Part shown: positions 11,301-23,921 of the stretch, piece by piece
How the letters are laid out: each line of letters opens with the position of its first letter
How positions within the stretch are numbered: the stretch's first letter is position 1
Source: Anaspis maculata
Lineage: Eukaryota; Arthropoda; Insecta; Coleoptera; Scraptiidae
DNA length: 64,000 nt
Assembly: GCA_949128115.1 (NCBI GenBank)
Contig: OX421961.1
Span: 51,198,171 to 51,262,170 of the forward strand
Direction: 5' to 3'
Program-made: the position numbers and the translations under genes
Notes under the pieces: model-generated
The model's input: the letters and a program-made list of their open reading frames with translations, nothing else
Database searches by the model: none
What the model was told of the DNA's origin: nothing

Positions 11301-12455
11301 TTGTCGAGCCGTTGATCCGATTGAGTTGAAATTTGGCAAAATACCTAGTCATAGTTTCACGCTGGAATGCTGCCATAAGTTTTTGGCTGTTATTTGTCAA
11401 AAAGGAAGTGTCACTGTCAAAAAATGACGGAAGCTATATCTCACGAAAGCGGCAGACTTACTTGCCGAAGAAGTCACTGAACTAACTTTAGTATAAAGTT
11501 TTTTCTGATGTAAAGATCTAACGCATCTGTCGTTTTTTCGACTACTAGACCATAAGAAAATTCAAGATGGAACCTGGAACCCAAGCCGGCGGAAACAGTT
11601 GACTGCACTGTTTCCTAAAATAGTGGGCCAAAGAATTTCCACCAATCAAGATTAAATTAATAATATAACTAGTTGTCGAAATTCAAAATGATCTCGTTTA
11701 CTTGTGCTTTTGAAACGCCCATTGTCAGTGAGCAGTTGGGTATACCTAATTTGAAATTTCATGAAGTTTTCACTGAGCTTTTGTCGAGGTCGAGGCTTTT
11801 GTGTATATTTGATTTAAACATCAGTTAGTCGCAGCGCGCTGAAACGTAATCCATTGATAGCCGCCAGCGAGGCATTTAATTAAAAAGGATTTTTTTTTTT
11901 TTGGTTGGTTAACACGTACACGTAGGTAAAGTACCTACTTGAGTGAATGATAATGAGAGGATTTCATCGAAGAATTAGAGTTCACTGTAATATTCAACTT
12001 TACACCAAACATATAATATCTCCTTTCAGGTATTTGAATTTTTACTTGATATTGTCACGACACGATGCTGACATAAAGGCCGTGGTATGCAAAATTAAGT
12101 CACCACCGCCTGATAAATAACTTCTCTCAACAGTTGAAATATTGCCAAATTTGTCGTCTAGTTTGTTATTGTTGCAGCTCTAAAGGACGGTCGTCCTGCG
12201 GGGAAAGCTTGTGTACCCGTGTGTTGAATGCCCATTCTTTCACTAGAATGATACTGCTAGTGGAGGGATGGATATTATTCCGCCTTCGTTGTAAAATACA
12301 CTAATTTCCGACGACCTTGATATTGTCTCTCACTAAAATGTCCAAACAAAATAATGTCAAAGCTGGAAGTAGAGCCATGCAGAACAGTGTATTTTTTATT
12401 ACTAAAATTCCGCTGTCGTAGGATGCGGCATAGATGCATAACCCTTATAGATAGC
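11301..12455. other. No gene seen
   Basis: Includes low-copy repeat-like text near 11305-11480 and an oligo-T run near 11890. No ORF with a recognisable domain. Confidence 0.45.
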
Positions 12456-13152
12456 CCAAGACCGTTTGGTACGAATGTTGTCAATACCAATACCTTTACT
12501 TTGAGATATGGAGCCATCGCCGAAACCCATCCAGGGACCCAGGGCGGCAGGTTGTCTGCCTACCAGGGGCAATTTCCAAAAATCACGCTATTCATTCGAT
12601 TTTGACGCTGATTTTGGGTCGGACCTTGGTATTAATGAGAGTGAGTCTCTCTAATCTCATCAATACCACTCTTCTCTACTCTCCACTCTACTCACAATCA
12701 TACAGTACCTAACCGTTTGACATGCCTGACCGGGTTGCCTACCGTTTCAGGGGCAGGTGATAACAAATTAGCGCGAATATAAGTATACATTCACTCACCT
12801 TAAGGACGGAGTCATATTGGTGAAATAAGCGTTGCGAAATCAATCCGTGTGGGTTTATTCCTTGACGGATTATTACCATTTTGGTCTCTTCCAAAATGGT
12901 GAGACATGACTTGGCATTTCCAAAATCCAAAAATAATTTTTTAAAATGTAAAAATTAAAAAAAAAATCGATTTCGGAAATACCAATAGGCTCAAGCCAAA
13001 GTACATCCTTGTAGCTTTCGAAAGAGACCAAAATGGTAAGAATCCGTCAAGGAATAAACTCACACGGATTGATTTCGCAACGCTTATTTCACTAATATGA
13101 CTCCGTCCTTAAAGTGAAGGTATTGGTATAGACAACATTCGTACCAAACGGC
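12456..13152. mobile_element. Interrupted palindromic element
   Basis: The outer segment 12456-12498 (CCGTTTGGTACGAATGTTGT...) pairs with 13114-13150. The inner arms 12795-12893 and 13022-13115 pair over about 95 bp, including TTAAGGACGGAGTCATATT and AATCAATCCGTGTG. On the right the outer and inner arms are continuous. On the left they are separated by about 296 bp (12499-12794), so that block is probably a later insertion. No ORF and no clear target duplication. Confidence 0.7.
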
Positions 13153-13986
13153 GTCGCGGTATCACGATTGGCAAGGTTCAGGCGGCTAACCTCCGGACTA
13201 CAAGCATGATGTTTGAGCACGATGCTTTGAATAAATACTTACCAACGGATCTAAGCCCAGTCACTCACTAGCTCACTCCGAGTTTAACTTTAACCCGGTT
13301 TGGTTTCTTCGGAAATGATCAAATAATTGTTGCAACAATTACAGAACTATGCCAACTAAACCAAGTTTAAAACTGAGCTCAAACTGAGCAACTGGGTCTT
13401 ATAGGTAGGTATAAAACGTATATACTTATGCGTAATTTATATTTCATAGGTTGGAATATTATTCGTGGAGAAACATTCGCAAAGTCATATTCTTCTACCT
13501 ACTCGTAGATGCCGTTTTGTCTAGAATTTTCCCGTTTTGCATCTCACATTCATACATATTTAGTGATTACTTTTACTTATTCGTTATTCATCTTATTTCC
13601 CTCGATGTGCAGTGGAAACACGAGTAATACCTCTCCTTACCTAAACACATGAATTATGGTTACGTAACGTAAGTAAAATATTACGGAATTCAAGAATAAC
13701 ATAACAATGGAGCAGTAGATGGTGATGCTGGTGGAGAATATTGTTCGTTATTATGAGGCTTAATCTTTGAGAGGATATAAGAAAATAGCTTAATTAATAC
13801 CTCAAAATATGGTGCACTAGGTAGGTAGGTAGGTAGGTATACATGAAACAGAGAGAATCAGCTCTCGAGTTCCAAGTTTTTCCGCCAATAAAACCACTCT
13901 ACCATCATTTACCCAGTTCCTCTTTGAAAATGCCGGGTTATTCGATAATGAGATGAAAGCAGAATGTATAATTAGTCTCTATTATA
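13153..13986. other. No gene; GTAG microsatellite
   Basis: Contains a short TAGG/GTAG run at about 13819-13841. No ORF with a recognisable domain. Confidence 0.5.
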
Positions 13987-14540
13987 CAGTGCTTTCATTT
14001 CAAAAGTCCCCACCTCTAATTTCGCCCCTGAAAAATGTTTCCTAGAGAAATTTCGCGACAGGTCGATTTCATATTCGAGGGGAACACACGACTGGCATAA
14101 AATCAATTTTCCTGTTTCATCCGCTGAAGCAGGGTGACCATGATCCCTCCCTAAATTTTGAATGAGAATAGTGATCGAGTTATAGTTACATCATTTTGAA
14201 GGCCTCTCAATTATCTTTCTTTTGGGCAACATAGTATACTCGTATTATTCAACGATCCGTGTGATGAATGCTGTTACTCAAGAGGATGCAGTTTGCGGAT
14301 ACAAGCCTTGGACAGTATCTTGAAGCATCCGAATAAGCAATAGCCATTACACGAAAGTAGGATACGATGCTTAATCTACATCACTCGTAATTTTTTTGTA
14401 TTTTTTGTACTTGAATATTTTAATTTTTGAACAAATAAACAAATGTTATGTTATGTTATAAAATCGACCTGTTTCGGGATTTCTTAAAAAAAGATTTAGG
14501 GAAAAAATTGGGAGCGGATATTTTTGGAATAAAAGTCCTG
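13987..14540. mobile_element. Decayed short derivative of the DD41D mariner-like element
   Basis: The left part (13987 to about 14230) matches the first roughly 230 bp of the left TIR of the element at 49585. Blocks in the same order include CCCCACCTC, CAGGTCGATTT, TTCGAGGGG, CTGTTTCATCC, GCAGGGTGAC and CATTTTGAAGG. The right part (14460-14540) matches that element's right end, including AAATCGACCTGTTT. Between them about 225 bp of unrelated DNA ends in an ATGTT-repeat tail (about 14440-14458), perhaps a small retroelement fragment. TA precedes the left end (13985-13986); the right flank has lost it. Confidence 0.7.
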
Positions 14541-15394
14541 CTCATCATATCGTAATAATCATCATTGTTCTCATTTCGCTATACTGCTCCTCGAAGTTGT
14601 ACGAGAAACGCCAGGCAGAGCGAACACCAGAACTGAAACCATCGATCGCCGCAGGTTCCATTAATTATCGGTCATGTATCACAAACATATTTTGCATATT
14701 GACAACACGGTCCACTAAATCGAGTTGATTGGTTTAATATATTGGCAATATAACGAGCTGCCAATCGTGCATGACGACGAATCTGTCCTTCTCCTCTTCA
14801 CATACACAGTGCGGACGTACTTGAACAACTTGTACGTATGCTATATGGTGGCCGTATATCAATACTACAAGAGTTGCCCCATCGTGCATCACCGACAAAT
14901 CCGGGAGGTTGATGTGCCGGGATAATCCCGTTCGTTACGTCTAATTACATTTTGACAAGTTATTAAAGGTGTGTTGTTCGGTGATTACGGTGGAACGAGC
15001 CCTCGATTAAATTTTTGCATCCAATCCCCACCCCTGCACTGGCTGAAACACCGAATATACTCGCCGAACACAAAAGCGTCAAGCACTCAACGTCACTGTT
15101 CGAAGCTGGTGAATGATTGTTGATACCAGAGTTGTTCTCGTGTCCACAAAGAAAAAAAAAGGAATGAAAACAGTCCATGAAAAAAGCCTCTACAAGGTAT
15201 CGATCCCGGTACTACCATCAGTTCGCTACTCATTGAGCCATCACTACTCGGTGAGCGATAGTGTCTCCATAAAGATAAAAAGAGGAGAACAGTCCAAGCA
15301 ACAAAATTTCCACAGGGCATCGATCCCATAGTTTGCTACCCACACTTGGAAAAAGAAAATTACCTCATTGAATAGCAGCACCTGGGTAAGTATA
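14541..15394. repeat. No gene; local ~150-bp duplication
   Basis: Segments near 15165-15210 and 15290-15335 share ACAGTCCA, a CCT/TCCACA block and a ...GGTATCGATCCC / GGCATCGATCCC end. This indicates an old tandem duplication. The rest is unremarkable. Confidence 0.45.
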
Positions 15395-15828
15395 CAGGTG
15401 TCTCAAAACTCGCGCCCAAGAGAAAATGAGGCGAAACTAAACGGCAGTCGGATGTGTAATACCGAGGGAAAAAAATCTACCTCAAATGGTATTCGAGAAA
15501 TGACAAAGTTAAGTTAACCAACCAGAGACCTGCACCTTTGAGGTGTGTTACCTTGATTTCAAGTTGCTAGGTTTTTAATTAAATGTGTCATTAAAACAGT
15601 GCGCCAAACATTTATTGCAAAAAGACAGGCAGCTGGTATTACTTTCAAAACTTTGGAAACGGTTAAATTTTGCAAATTTACCTCGAATTGACCCTCCGGG
15701 ATTGGCGGATTCAAAAGACTCATGACTCCTTTATTCAAGCAGCAATAAAAAATTTCTTCCGCTTTCTGGAAATCTATTGTCGTCGGCACATGTCATGTTC
15801 TCTAGAGCGCGAGTTTTGAGACACCCTG
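15395..15828. mobile_element. Tc1/mariner-type MITE (CAGGTGTCTCAAAACTCGCG ends)
   Basis: This 434-bp element has inverted ends, CAGGTGTCTCAAAACTCGCG on the left and GCGAGTTTTGAGACACCCTG on the right. TA flanks it at 15393-15394 and 15829-15830. The inverted repeat covers about 30 bp. The interior has no transposase and its short minus-strand ORF has no recognisable domain, so it is non-autonomous. Confidence 0.82.
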
Positions 15829-15830
15829 TA

Positions 15831-16145
15831 TAGGTACTCACCAACCTAAACTCTGTTGAGCAGTGTATTTAAATTTACTATTGCAAGTTTGCCCTTGGTC
15901 AAATTATTTCGCATATACAGCTATAGCCACCCTGTTCACGTTAATTTTTATCTGGGTCGTGGTTGAACCCTCGCATCCTTAACCTGGTGAACTTCAGGGT
16001 CTGGCTAATTGCGAATAATGCGGAAGTTCATTTACGAAGTGAGCTTGTGTATAGGCTGATCGCAATAACATGCTATTCGGGAACTTGTGCAACTGAAACA
16101 AGTGTACATACTTCAAACTTTACAATTATTCTTCATTATAATAAC
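15831..16145. other. No gene seen
   Basis: Short ORF only, without recognisable domain. Confidence 0.4.
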
Positions 16146-16406
16146 CCTGGGTTGCACCAACGCTCAACTAATATAAAATATATAATACAAGATTAGTGAA
16201 ATTTCTTCCATAGTCAGAAAACCTTGGTGAATGACAGAAATTCTGGTTTCACAAAAGACAATGATCCAATGATTGATTAGCTAAAGATTTTATGCATTTC
16301 TCATAGTCAACCTACTACCTACTAGGATTGGCCAGATTGAAATCCATTTAATCTTGTATTGGCGTTAATTGCATATTATTTTTTTTGTGCAACGTGCAAC
16401 CCAAGG
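16146..16406. mobile_element. MITE with GGGTTGCAC ends, copy 1
   Basis: The left end CCTGGGTTGCACCAACG is mirrored by GTGCAACCCAAGG on the right. A TACAAGATTA / TAATCTTGTA pair lies further in. A related element with a GGTTGCACCAAAG end occurs at 26248-26493. The target duplication is not clear. Confidence 0.6.
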
Positions 16407-19400
16407 TTACACATTTAAGAAATGATCAAAGAACATAGTTACAAGTACTATATTTTCAAAGTTCCCAAATAAATAAATAAAAACGGCCCACGTGATAACG
16501 GCCCCTGCTCCAAAACTTCTCTCCCCTTTCGTCTACGGCTTCACTTCTTCTCACACACAGGTGGAAATAGGCAGTTGCAGATCCCGGATAAACTATGCCA
16601 AGAACGAGCGCAGTGAATGATCAAGCAATACTTCTCATTTGAATTTAATTCCACCGTAATGTTGTGATATACTCTGCATGGAAACCTCGATTCGAGAATA
16701 AACGACAAACCCGGTACAACTGGCGGAGGAGCCTTGTCAAGAGCTTGCCATATTTATCGGGAAGCTGCAGAACTTTTCTGAAGCTCTCGCGATTAGATCA
16801 ACAACAGGAGATAAAGGTACCGTAGAATGGAGTACTTGGTGGGGGCGGAAACGTACGAGGACGAAGACTTTCCAAAAGGAAATACGAAACAATGAGTGTG
16901 AAGTTGGCCGCCCCCAAAATGAAAATAAAATGCATGTCCGATGCATGTCTGTCGGGATCGTTTTGTTCAGGTTTGTTAAGCAATTCCAGCGTTCGTTCAC
17001 ATACCTTAAACTCAGTTTTTCCAACGGGGACCCTATTGTTGGAACGAGGGACAGATTTCACATGCGTTTTTCGTTTCAAGAAAACTTTGCCTCTGGCCTC
17101 TGGAGTGAGTCTGGACAGAACTAGGAAGTTCAGTGACGAATAAAGTATAAAAAAAGTCAAAAGTCGAAAGTATATCTACTTAACTATAGGTAGGTATATC
17201 TAACTACTAATTTGAAAATCACCAGACGAACACATTCAAAAATAGTCTTCTAAAACGCATAAAAACAGTTACACAGTTTGTTAATTTTTTTGGCAAGATC
17301 TACCGCGCCGGTACCGAGAATCATGTCACATTTTTGCTCAATTCAAAGCTCATATCCTATTTTATTTCAAATATATAATACCTATGTACTTGATAATATT
17401 GTGCATTATTTATAAAATTAATAATAATACTGTATAAACAAAATGCCGGATAATTGATTGAAGTGTAGCTGTACAAAGGATATAACAACACAAACGGATT
17501 CGCTATGAACATAAACATATAGGAGCACGAAGCTCCTAACCAAATTACAGCTTTGTTCGCATTCCTTTTTTTCAGACTCACTCGAAAAAATTGAGGTTAG
17601 TTGAAAAAATTGCGATGCCCTGGGCAGGTATACCAAAACCGGTTTTCGTGATTAGTAATAACAATTTCGAATTTTTGTTTCGCTGTTCCTCCCAAGCCGA
17701 CCCCCGCTCGTATTTTTTTACGGCGTCATTATCACCAGATTCTCATTCCGGGCCATTGTGAAGGCACAAAACTCCCCATAAAATTATATGTCGATTTCGG
17801 CACACCCATTAGTTGCTTACGACAAATGAAAAAAAATACACGCCTGAGATTTAGACTTTTGTTATTCAGTATTAAATATAAGTGATTGGAGGATGAAGCT
17901 TGAAGACAAAAAGCCGGTGGAAGATATTTGCCGAAAGAAAAGAAACTTTGACAGTAGTTGGCCTGTCTGCAAAATCGGTGCTGCATCAGTAAAGTATAGA
18001 GGCAAGGTCGAATTTTTCGAGGTCTGGTCTCTGGTCGCCCTTTGGTTTGAAACAAGACAAAACTGTGGCTCTGCTGCTTGGCCAGAGTTTTCAGGCTGTT
18101 ATTTCTGCGCTCCGGCATTGGCCGCCCAGCGCCCAGGTCCACGACCTTCCATATACTTTGGGGTGAGACATCGGAACAAAAGCTAAAGGTCCAAATTTCA
18201 AAGCATTCTGTTCAATTTCAAGTTAAAACATTGTATGTATTTCAATTTATCATAGTTTTTCATCAAGCTATCGTGCTTTGGTCATTCGAACCGGACGTGT
18301 CCCAATGGCTCCTATTGTTTCCAATAGCTTTCACTGTGGTTGGTCAATTTTGCATTATTTTGTATACCTACCGGACACTATAACGCTATTGCAAAGCGAA
18401 ACATTCATTCCGATATTCACACTTCTACATAATGTCTTGACTGGGAGAACGACTTCAAGTCGCGGAGTTGTAACCAATGCAATTGAGGTCTCCAATTTTC
18501 CGTTGTCTCTCTTTACTGTGACGTCATGCGTATAAGATACGGTTAATCGAGGTCATTGGGCGCTTCCCAATAAGGCGTATAAGGACACAATTGGACACAT
18601 ATGGACACAATTCGACACAGCTAGCGTTCTAATAGCAGTAATAGCACCACATGTCGACACAATCGGAACATTGGCGAGGCTGAGTTTAGAATTGAGCTGG
18701 AAAGTGCACTTTGACATTGTGTATCCGTCTTGTCGCAGTTATTGGAAAGCGCCCTATGTTTCTTGAGATATGACATTTCGTTTCTGACAATGGGAAATTT
18801 TTCGAATCTGACAAGCGCTCTGTCGTGTATTTATTTGATTTCAGCATGGATTTCATGATTTCACTTGTTCTTACCCTCGTACTTACCAATAAGTGTGTTA
18901 TATGTAGTGGAAAACTGAGAAGATACAGAAATGGTCCAGTTGTGTCGCTCTATGCGAGTCGAGAATAAGACGAATACACCCAGCATAACCATGCACCGGT
19001 TCACGAAAGACCCAAACTTGATGGAAGTGTGGCTGCACCAGCACCAGCACCAGCAGGAATCACGCTGCACCAGACACGTGCATCTTACTACGAAAAAACT
19101 CTATTACTTCGTCCATTAAAAACTCCCTTATGGGCTCTAGTGACTTTCCCCACATGATAATGGGAACAGTATAGCTATCCGATTCAAAATTCCCGCAAAA
19201 GTCAGAAACGAAACGTCCAAACGTCATAAACGTCAAAACGTCAAAGGTGACCTCGAAAATCCATGTATTTTCTATCTCCTAAAATTGGAAAGGTCAATTG
19301 GGATCATAGAAAGAGCGCAGTCATGCACCACGGGTACAACGAATTGTCTTATGCAAAGCAATTTCTGCTTCTTGTATACTAAGGTACCTATTGACCAGCT

Positions 19401-19660
19401 TGAAATCGAGCTTGGAGATAGCTGATTAAGCTAGATTTTGCATTGACAATTTGTATAATTTTCTTCGATTTGTCAAGTCAGTTATTATGTGGTCGCAATC
19501 ATCGAGTGCCGAATTCAAATTCCATCTTTCTATGTTGCTTGTTAATCACCTAAGCAACAGATCTAAGCAGTCGTCTGCTATGTGATGCCCCTTCATCATC
19601 ATCCGAGTGAATAATGTAGAAATCATTTTGAAAAGCCGTAGTATAACGGAACTGAGAGAA
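16407..19660. other. No gene seen
   Basis: Several overlapping ORFs of 60-136 codons occur on both strands (e.g. 16798-17160, 17732-18142). None has a recognisable domain, and neighbouring frames are equally open. There is a GGACACA mini-repeat at 18587-18620. No splice-supported exon could be argued. Confidence 0.45.
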
Positions 19661-19664
19661 AAAG

Positions 19665-20155
19665 GAATATGTGGATGCTTTTATGAAAAAAGGACATCAG
19701 GCTCTTACGCTAAAGCATCTGCAAGGAATCAAAATCAGACCGACCGCGACTGAGACAACCATCAAAATCCAGCAGACACGTGTTTCGACCTGTTTTGGGT
19801 CATGTTTAGGGCTGAAGCATTCGAGGCTTACGGCTCGATACCAAGTTGGGGCTGAGACCGCCGTAAGTGCGGTTACTATAGCAACGGCCAATCAGACCGC
19901 TCTATTTGACAAGTTACGCCGTCCTAACTTTTGCGCCTGCAACTTGGTATCGAGCCCTTAGGCTGCACGGGAGTCTCATTTATGAGTACCCTCAGAACGG
20001 ACATATAGGTAATCTCAGTCTTGGATCGCCAAGCTTTCCCTTCAAATGCTTTAGCTTTGATGAGACCCAAACAGGTCGAAACACGTGCCTGCTGGATTTC
20101 GATGGTTGTTGCTCGGTCGGTCGGTCTGATGTTCTGAGACTCTCTTTCTCATGAA
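19665..20155. mobile_element. Imperfect fold-back / hairpin element
   Basis: The left arm (about 19665-19855) contains CAGACCGACCG, CAACCATCAAAATCCAGCAG, CACGTGTTTCGACCTGTTT and GGCTCGATACCAAGTTG. The right arm (about 19935-20150) has their complements in reverse order. The loop is about 80 bp and includes a CCAAT-type GGCCAATCAGA. No ORF of interest. Confidence 0.7.
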
Positions 20156-22679
20156 AGTGACAGACATTACGTCACCCCGAGCGTCACGCCAACTGTTGAG
20201 GAATGTGAGGTTAACAGTGATGACACCGACAGCACTGACGGCTTGTGATCTTGTGAACGATGAACGAACAAACCCAACGGAACGGAAATTGACCAGCTGT
20301 CAGTAGCCGTCAATGCCGTCAGTGGTAATGCTACATTTTTCATCAGTCACTGTGACATGACGTCTATCACTTTCATTACTAGGAAATTTTCCACTTAAAA
20401 TGATTTCACTTGAATGGCACATCCGAAAGTCGGTCACACAATCAATTTTGAACACCCACTATATCTCTGTTTCAAGTTTATGCATTGAAGTACAATTTCC
20501 CGAAAGCATGTAGCGATGAAGCCAGTATTTTCCCAAACTTTCAAATGCTGTGTATCAAGCTGAAATAATTAGCCCCGAATCATTCATTCCGGGCCGGAAT
20601 CCGCTTATTCGGATTGGCTTGATAGCGCTCGCAGGAAATCCATCAAAATTTCGACAATTTCTAAACAACTACACCGAGGGCGAAACCCTTTTGAACAGCA
20701 TGTCAAATACATCGCCAAAGGTTCAATGCCAGCTGAATTATTATGAGTGTGGATGGGTGATGGGTAAGAGTGCGAATGCGTGATGCCGATGCCTGTGCGA
20801 CATGCTATAACGACTACACTGAAAAATACGTTGCGGGTTATCGCGAGATCCGTGATACCTAACCATGAAAGAGAGCTTTAACTTGTGTTATGGATTTATG
20901 TACGAGGTAGCCTCCCGTCATTGGAAAAGTGTCACATATTTTGTAAAAATTCAATGTAAGTTTAGGGGGCGAGCGAGCCAACCGACGGCGTGCATACAAA
21001 TCTCGCTGAAAGAGACGTCATTAGAAACCCATCGGTATATCGCATGTGTGGACCACGACCGCAAAAATATCGAGGAAAGATGTGATACAGGAGCTTTTTA
21101 CGGCATGTCATATCGCACTACATTACAAAAAAGTAATTTGGACATTCATGTAGCTCAGCAGGTAGGTATATGTATACTCTACAGTACAAGTACACGCACC
21201 TATACAAGTACCTACCTATACATAATATTATACTATACTTGGATTATGTCTACCTATATCCTATCAGCAAGGAACCAAGCGACATTTTTGGTGAAAATGA
21301 GATACATACTTATAGCCACCAACCATCAACTCACTAGTTCATCAGAAGTCATTCTAATAAAAAAAGCTAGGGAAAAAAATTTAAATTATGAGAAAATCAC
21401 ATCCAAAGTGCCAACTTTCAGTATCTGATAGGAACTAAGGGCTGAATTATCCGTGGCTGAATTCCAAGTAAGCGGCATCGATACCCAATCATCGCGTCTG
21501 ATTATGTAATGTTGCCATAGTGACCAGCCTCACGCTACACTTGGGCGGGCATATCTTCAACTTGAAATCCATCCTAAGCGATTAATGTGAGATTGTTTAA
21601 GAAAGAACTAAACACCAAAAATACACGAATAAAGTCTCTAGAAACCTTTGTTTCAGCATGAAACTAATTTTGAATTCATACACCTTATTGATAAACTAAA
21701 CAAAATCGTCAGCTGCCTACGCGCTTCACAATTGAACGGTTATTCTTAATATTTTGGCCTGTGTCGTTTGGTTCTTTTCTGATAAGTATGGTCCACTTGT
21801 ATGTAGCTATTTTCGAACGGCGAACGGTTGCAGAGACGACGTAATGCCCGTCGTGGTAATATGAAGTATTTTCAAGTGCAGCGCCGACATATGTACAATC
21901 CACTATATGATTTTATCTACAGATAGGTAGGTACCTACCAGCTAAAATGGTATTGTGTAGTAGTGTAGAAACAATAGACACAGTAGTAGAAACTACCTCG
22001 AGGACGATTGGATCGTTCCACATGGCCACAGAGTTTACTGCAAATGAGCATACAGTCCATTCACGACTGAATTGAAAGAGGAGCAAACATTTGTACTCAT
22101 CGCATCGTACCTACCCTCTGTTTCATAATAATTAATGAGGGCTCATTGTTTTTGCACCCTCCTCGACTGCCTGAACCTGCCACAGTAACATGATACGCGG
22201 TCAAATTTATATACCGCTGGACCAGACCACCATCCAGACCCTTGATGACGGCAAATAATACACAATGGTCTGCCAGGCCAGCGTCGGCAAGAAACAGACG
22301 AACAACGAACGAAACCATTAAGTTAATCGATATAGGTATCTTGTGTTTTTGTGTGATTTCTTTGCGTTCGGAGAGAGAAAACAAGCAGATTCCATCGAAG
22401 AATCAAATCAATTCATTATCCGGGCGTTCTTGCGCAAAACGCCGAAGGATTCTTCTCCAGATGCCGGCAAATGAATAGACAAACCCCAGGGGAACCTATC
22501 GGATGAAAATGAGATAAGCTATGAGAATGTTTTTTTTTTTAAATTATCTATAATTATCATCTATTCAGTGCCAAAGGTACCTAAGTCAAGTACCTCCTAT
22601 TTTGATCGCGTATATAGTTTTTGTGCATACGACATATACCAAGGAAGCAAAGTAGCTCATTTTATAGTGTATTGAGCTA
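20156..22679. other. No gene seen
   Basis: The 187-codon ORF at 20865-21428 has no recognisable domain and part of it is low-complexity (a TACC/TATA run near 21165-21240). The stretch 20160-20360 is rich in GTCA/TGAC motifs. Nothing else could be supported. Confidence 0.45.
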
Positions 22680-23275
22680 CAAGGGTGGTAAATGAAGTTT
22701 ACGAAGTTCAAGGAGAGGAGGGCATGCATACAGCAAACTGCTCCAGTCTTGTGATAACTCGACTGCAGCAACGCTCAGCGCGGCCAGAAGTTGGATGGAA
22801 GACCGCCGGTGGGTGGTGGCAATGGGCGAGCCACGGAAGGGTCTCATCTTACTACATGCCGGCTGAAACTCCTCCTTGGGTGGTCCTGGGCAAACTCCCC
22901 AAGTATAACATGCCTGCAACCGGCATCGGCAGTGAGGCAATGTGTAGAGGAAAACCGGCACAGCAGTTTGGGGGGCTAACGAAGTTAGGAGCATATCAGC
23001 GCAGGACGTGGGATGTGTCAATCAAAACTGCACCCGCCTTTCGGGGGTCAAAGACGGAGTCCGGGTCGACCGTGCGCTTGTCGGCTCCAGTGCTTGGATG
23101 GACCGATCATCAAATGACCAGGCATCACATTGTGACTTGGTAAGTCCGGCTGATCTGGGAAGGGTACAATAGGCAATAATGAGGCACATTTTTGATGGAA
23201 TTACGTTCCATCAACTCCCCCCAATAAATACGGAATCAAGAACTACAAGGGTGGTAAGTGAAGTTCAAAATGTTG
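22680..23275. repeat. GC-rich block between direct repeats, possible retroelement remnant
   Basis: CTACAAGGGTGGTAA(A/G)TGAAGTT occurs at about 22677-22700 and again at about 23246-23269, framing about 545 bp of distinctly GC-richer DNA. The block carries a 152-codon plus-strand ORF (22685-23143) with no recognised domain and ends in an A/T-rich segment with AATAAA (about 23223). The arrangement resembles a retroposed sequence with a long target duplication, but an old tandem duplication is equally possible. The identity of the insert is unknown. Confidence 0.4.
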
Positions 23276-23502
23276 AGGGTAATTTTTGCGGTAGAACGAG
23301 ACTTCCGTGCAAAAAACTGAAACTACTGGGGAGTTCGCGTCCACACGTACGTACAACGTAACGTAACTTTCAACGTGAAAATTGGCGAGTTTGTTTTTTG
23401 CAACTCCTTAGTTGCAGGGGAGTTTTCACGTTCTACGTTGCGGTACGCCGTCGTACGTTCAATGAAATCGCAAACTCCCTATTGTACCCAAGTAGGTGTA
23501 CC
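23276..23502. other. No gene; short inverted segment
   Basis: AACTCCCC-type and ACGTACGT segments at 23320-23350 are mirrored near 23410-23480, giving a loose hairpin. No ORF of interest. Confidence 0.35.
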
Positions 23503-23913
23503 TAGTGTCGTTTTTAGGCATGGCCCCAAAGGGCCTATGCCCAGGGCCCCGGCTTTTTGGGGGGGGCCCAAGACCCTCTTAAATTTCCAAAAGTGAAGAC
23601 TATTTTTGTAAAAAATGTTGTTCTCATCCCGTTTACGACGTTTATTTGATTATGTCACTTTCTGAGCTGATCGTGCGTCTCCCCTTACCTCCCAAGAGTC
23701 TACGACGCTCCATCCCACTAAACTAATCAAAAAAAGACCGGTTTTTTGTTGAAAATTTTAAAAAAGCGCGAAATTTTTATGTAAAAAAGTTTGTTGAATA
23801 ATAACCTGCGGTGGTGGTGCTCGCCTCACTCGCGTGCTTCTTTTACAAACCTTTATATGGGGGCCCCTCACTGCCTGGTGCCCGGGGCCCCATTTGTTCA
23901 AAAGACGGCACTG
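23503..23913. mobile_element. hAT-type MITE, GGGGCCC-rich ends
   Basis: The left end TAGTGTCGTTTTTAGGCATG and the right end ...GACGGCACTG form imperfect TIRs of the common CAGTGNCG hAT form. Each is followed inward by GGGGCC/GGCCCC-rich text. The flanks are GGTGTACC (23495-23502) and GATGTACC (23914-23921), an 8-bp duplication with one mismatch. The element is 411 bp with no transposase. Confidence 0.75.
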
Positions 23914-23921
23914 GATGTACC

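Noticed and set aside
20865..21428. 187-codon plus-strand ORF
   Set aside because: Low-complexity middle from a TACC/TATA run and no recognisable motif. Length alone is not convincing in 64 kb of six frames.
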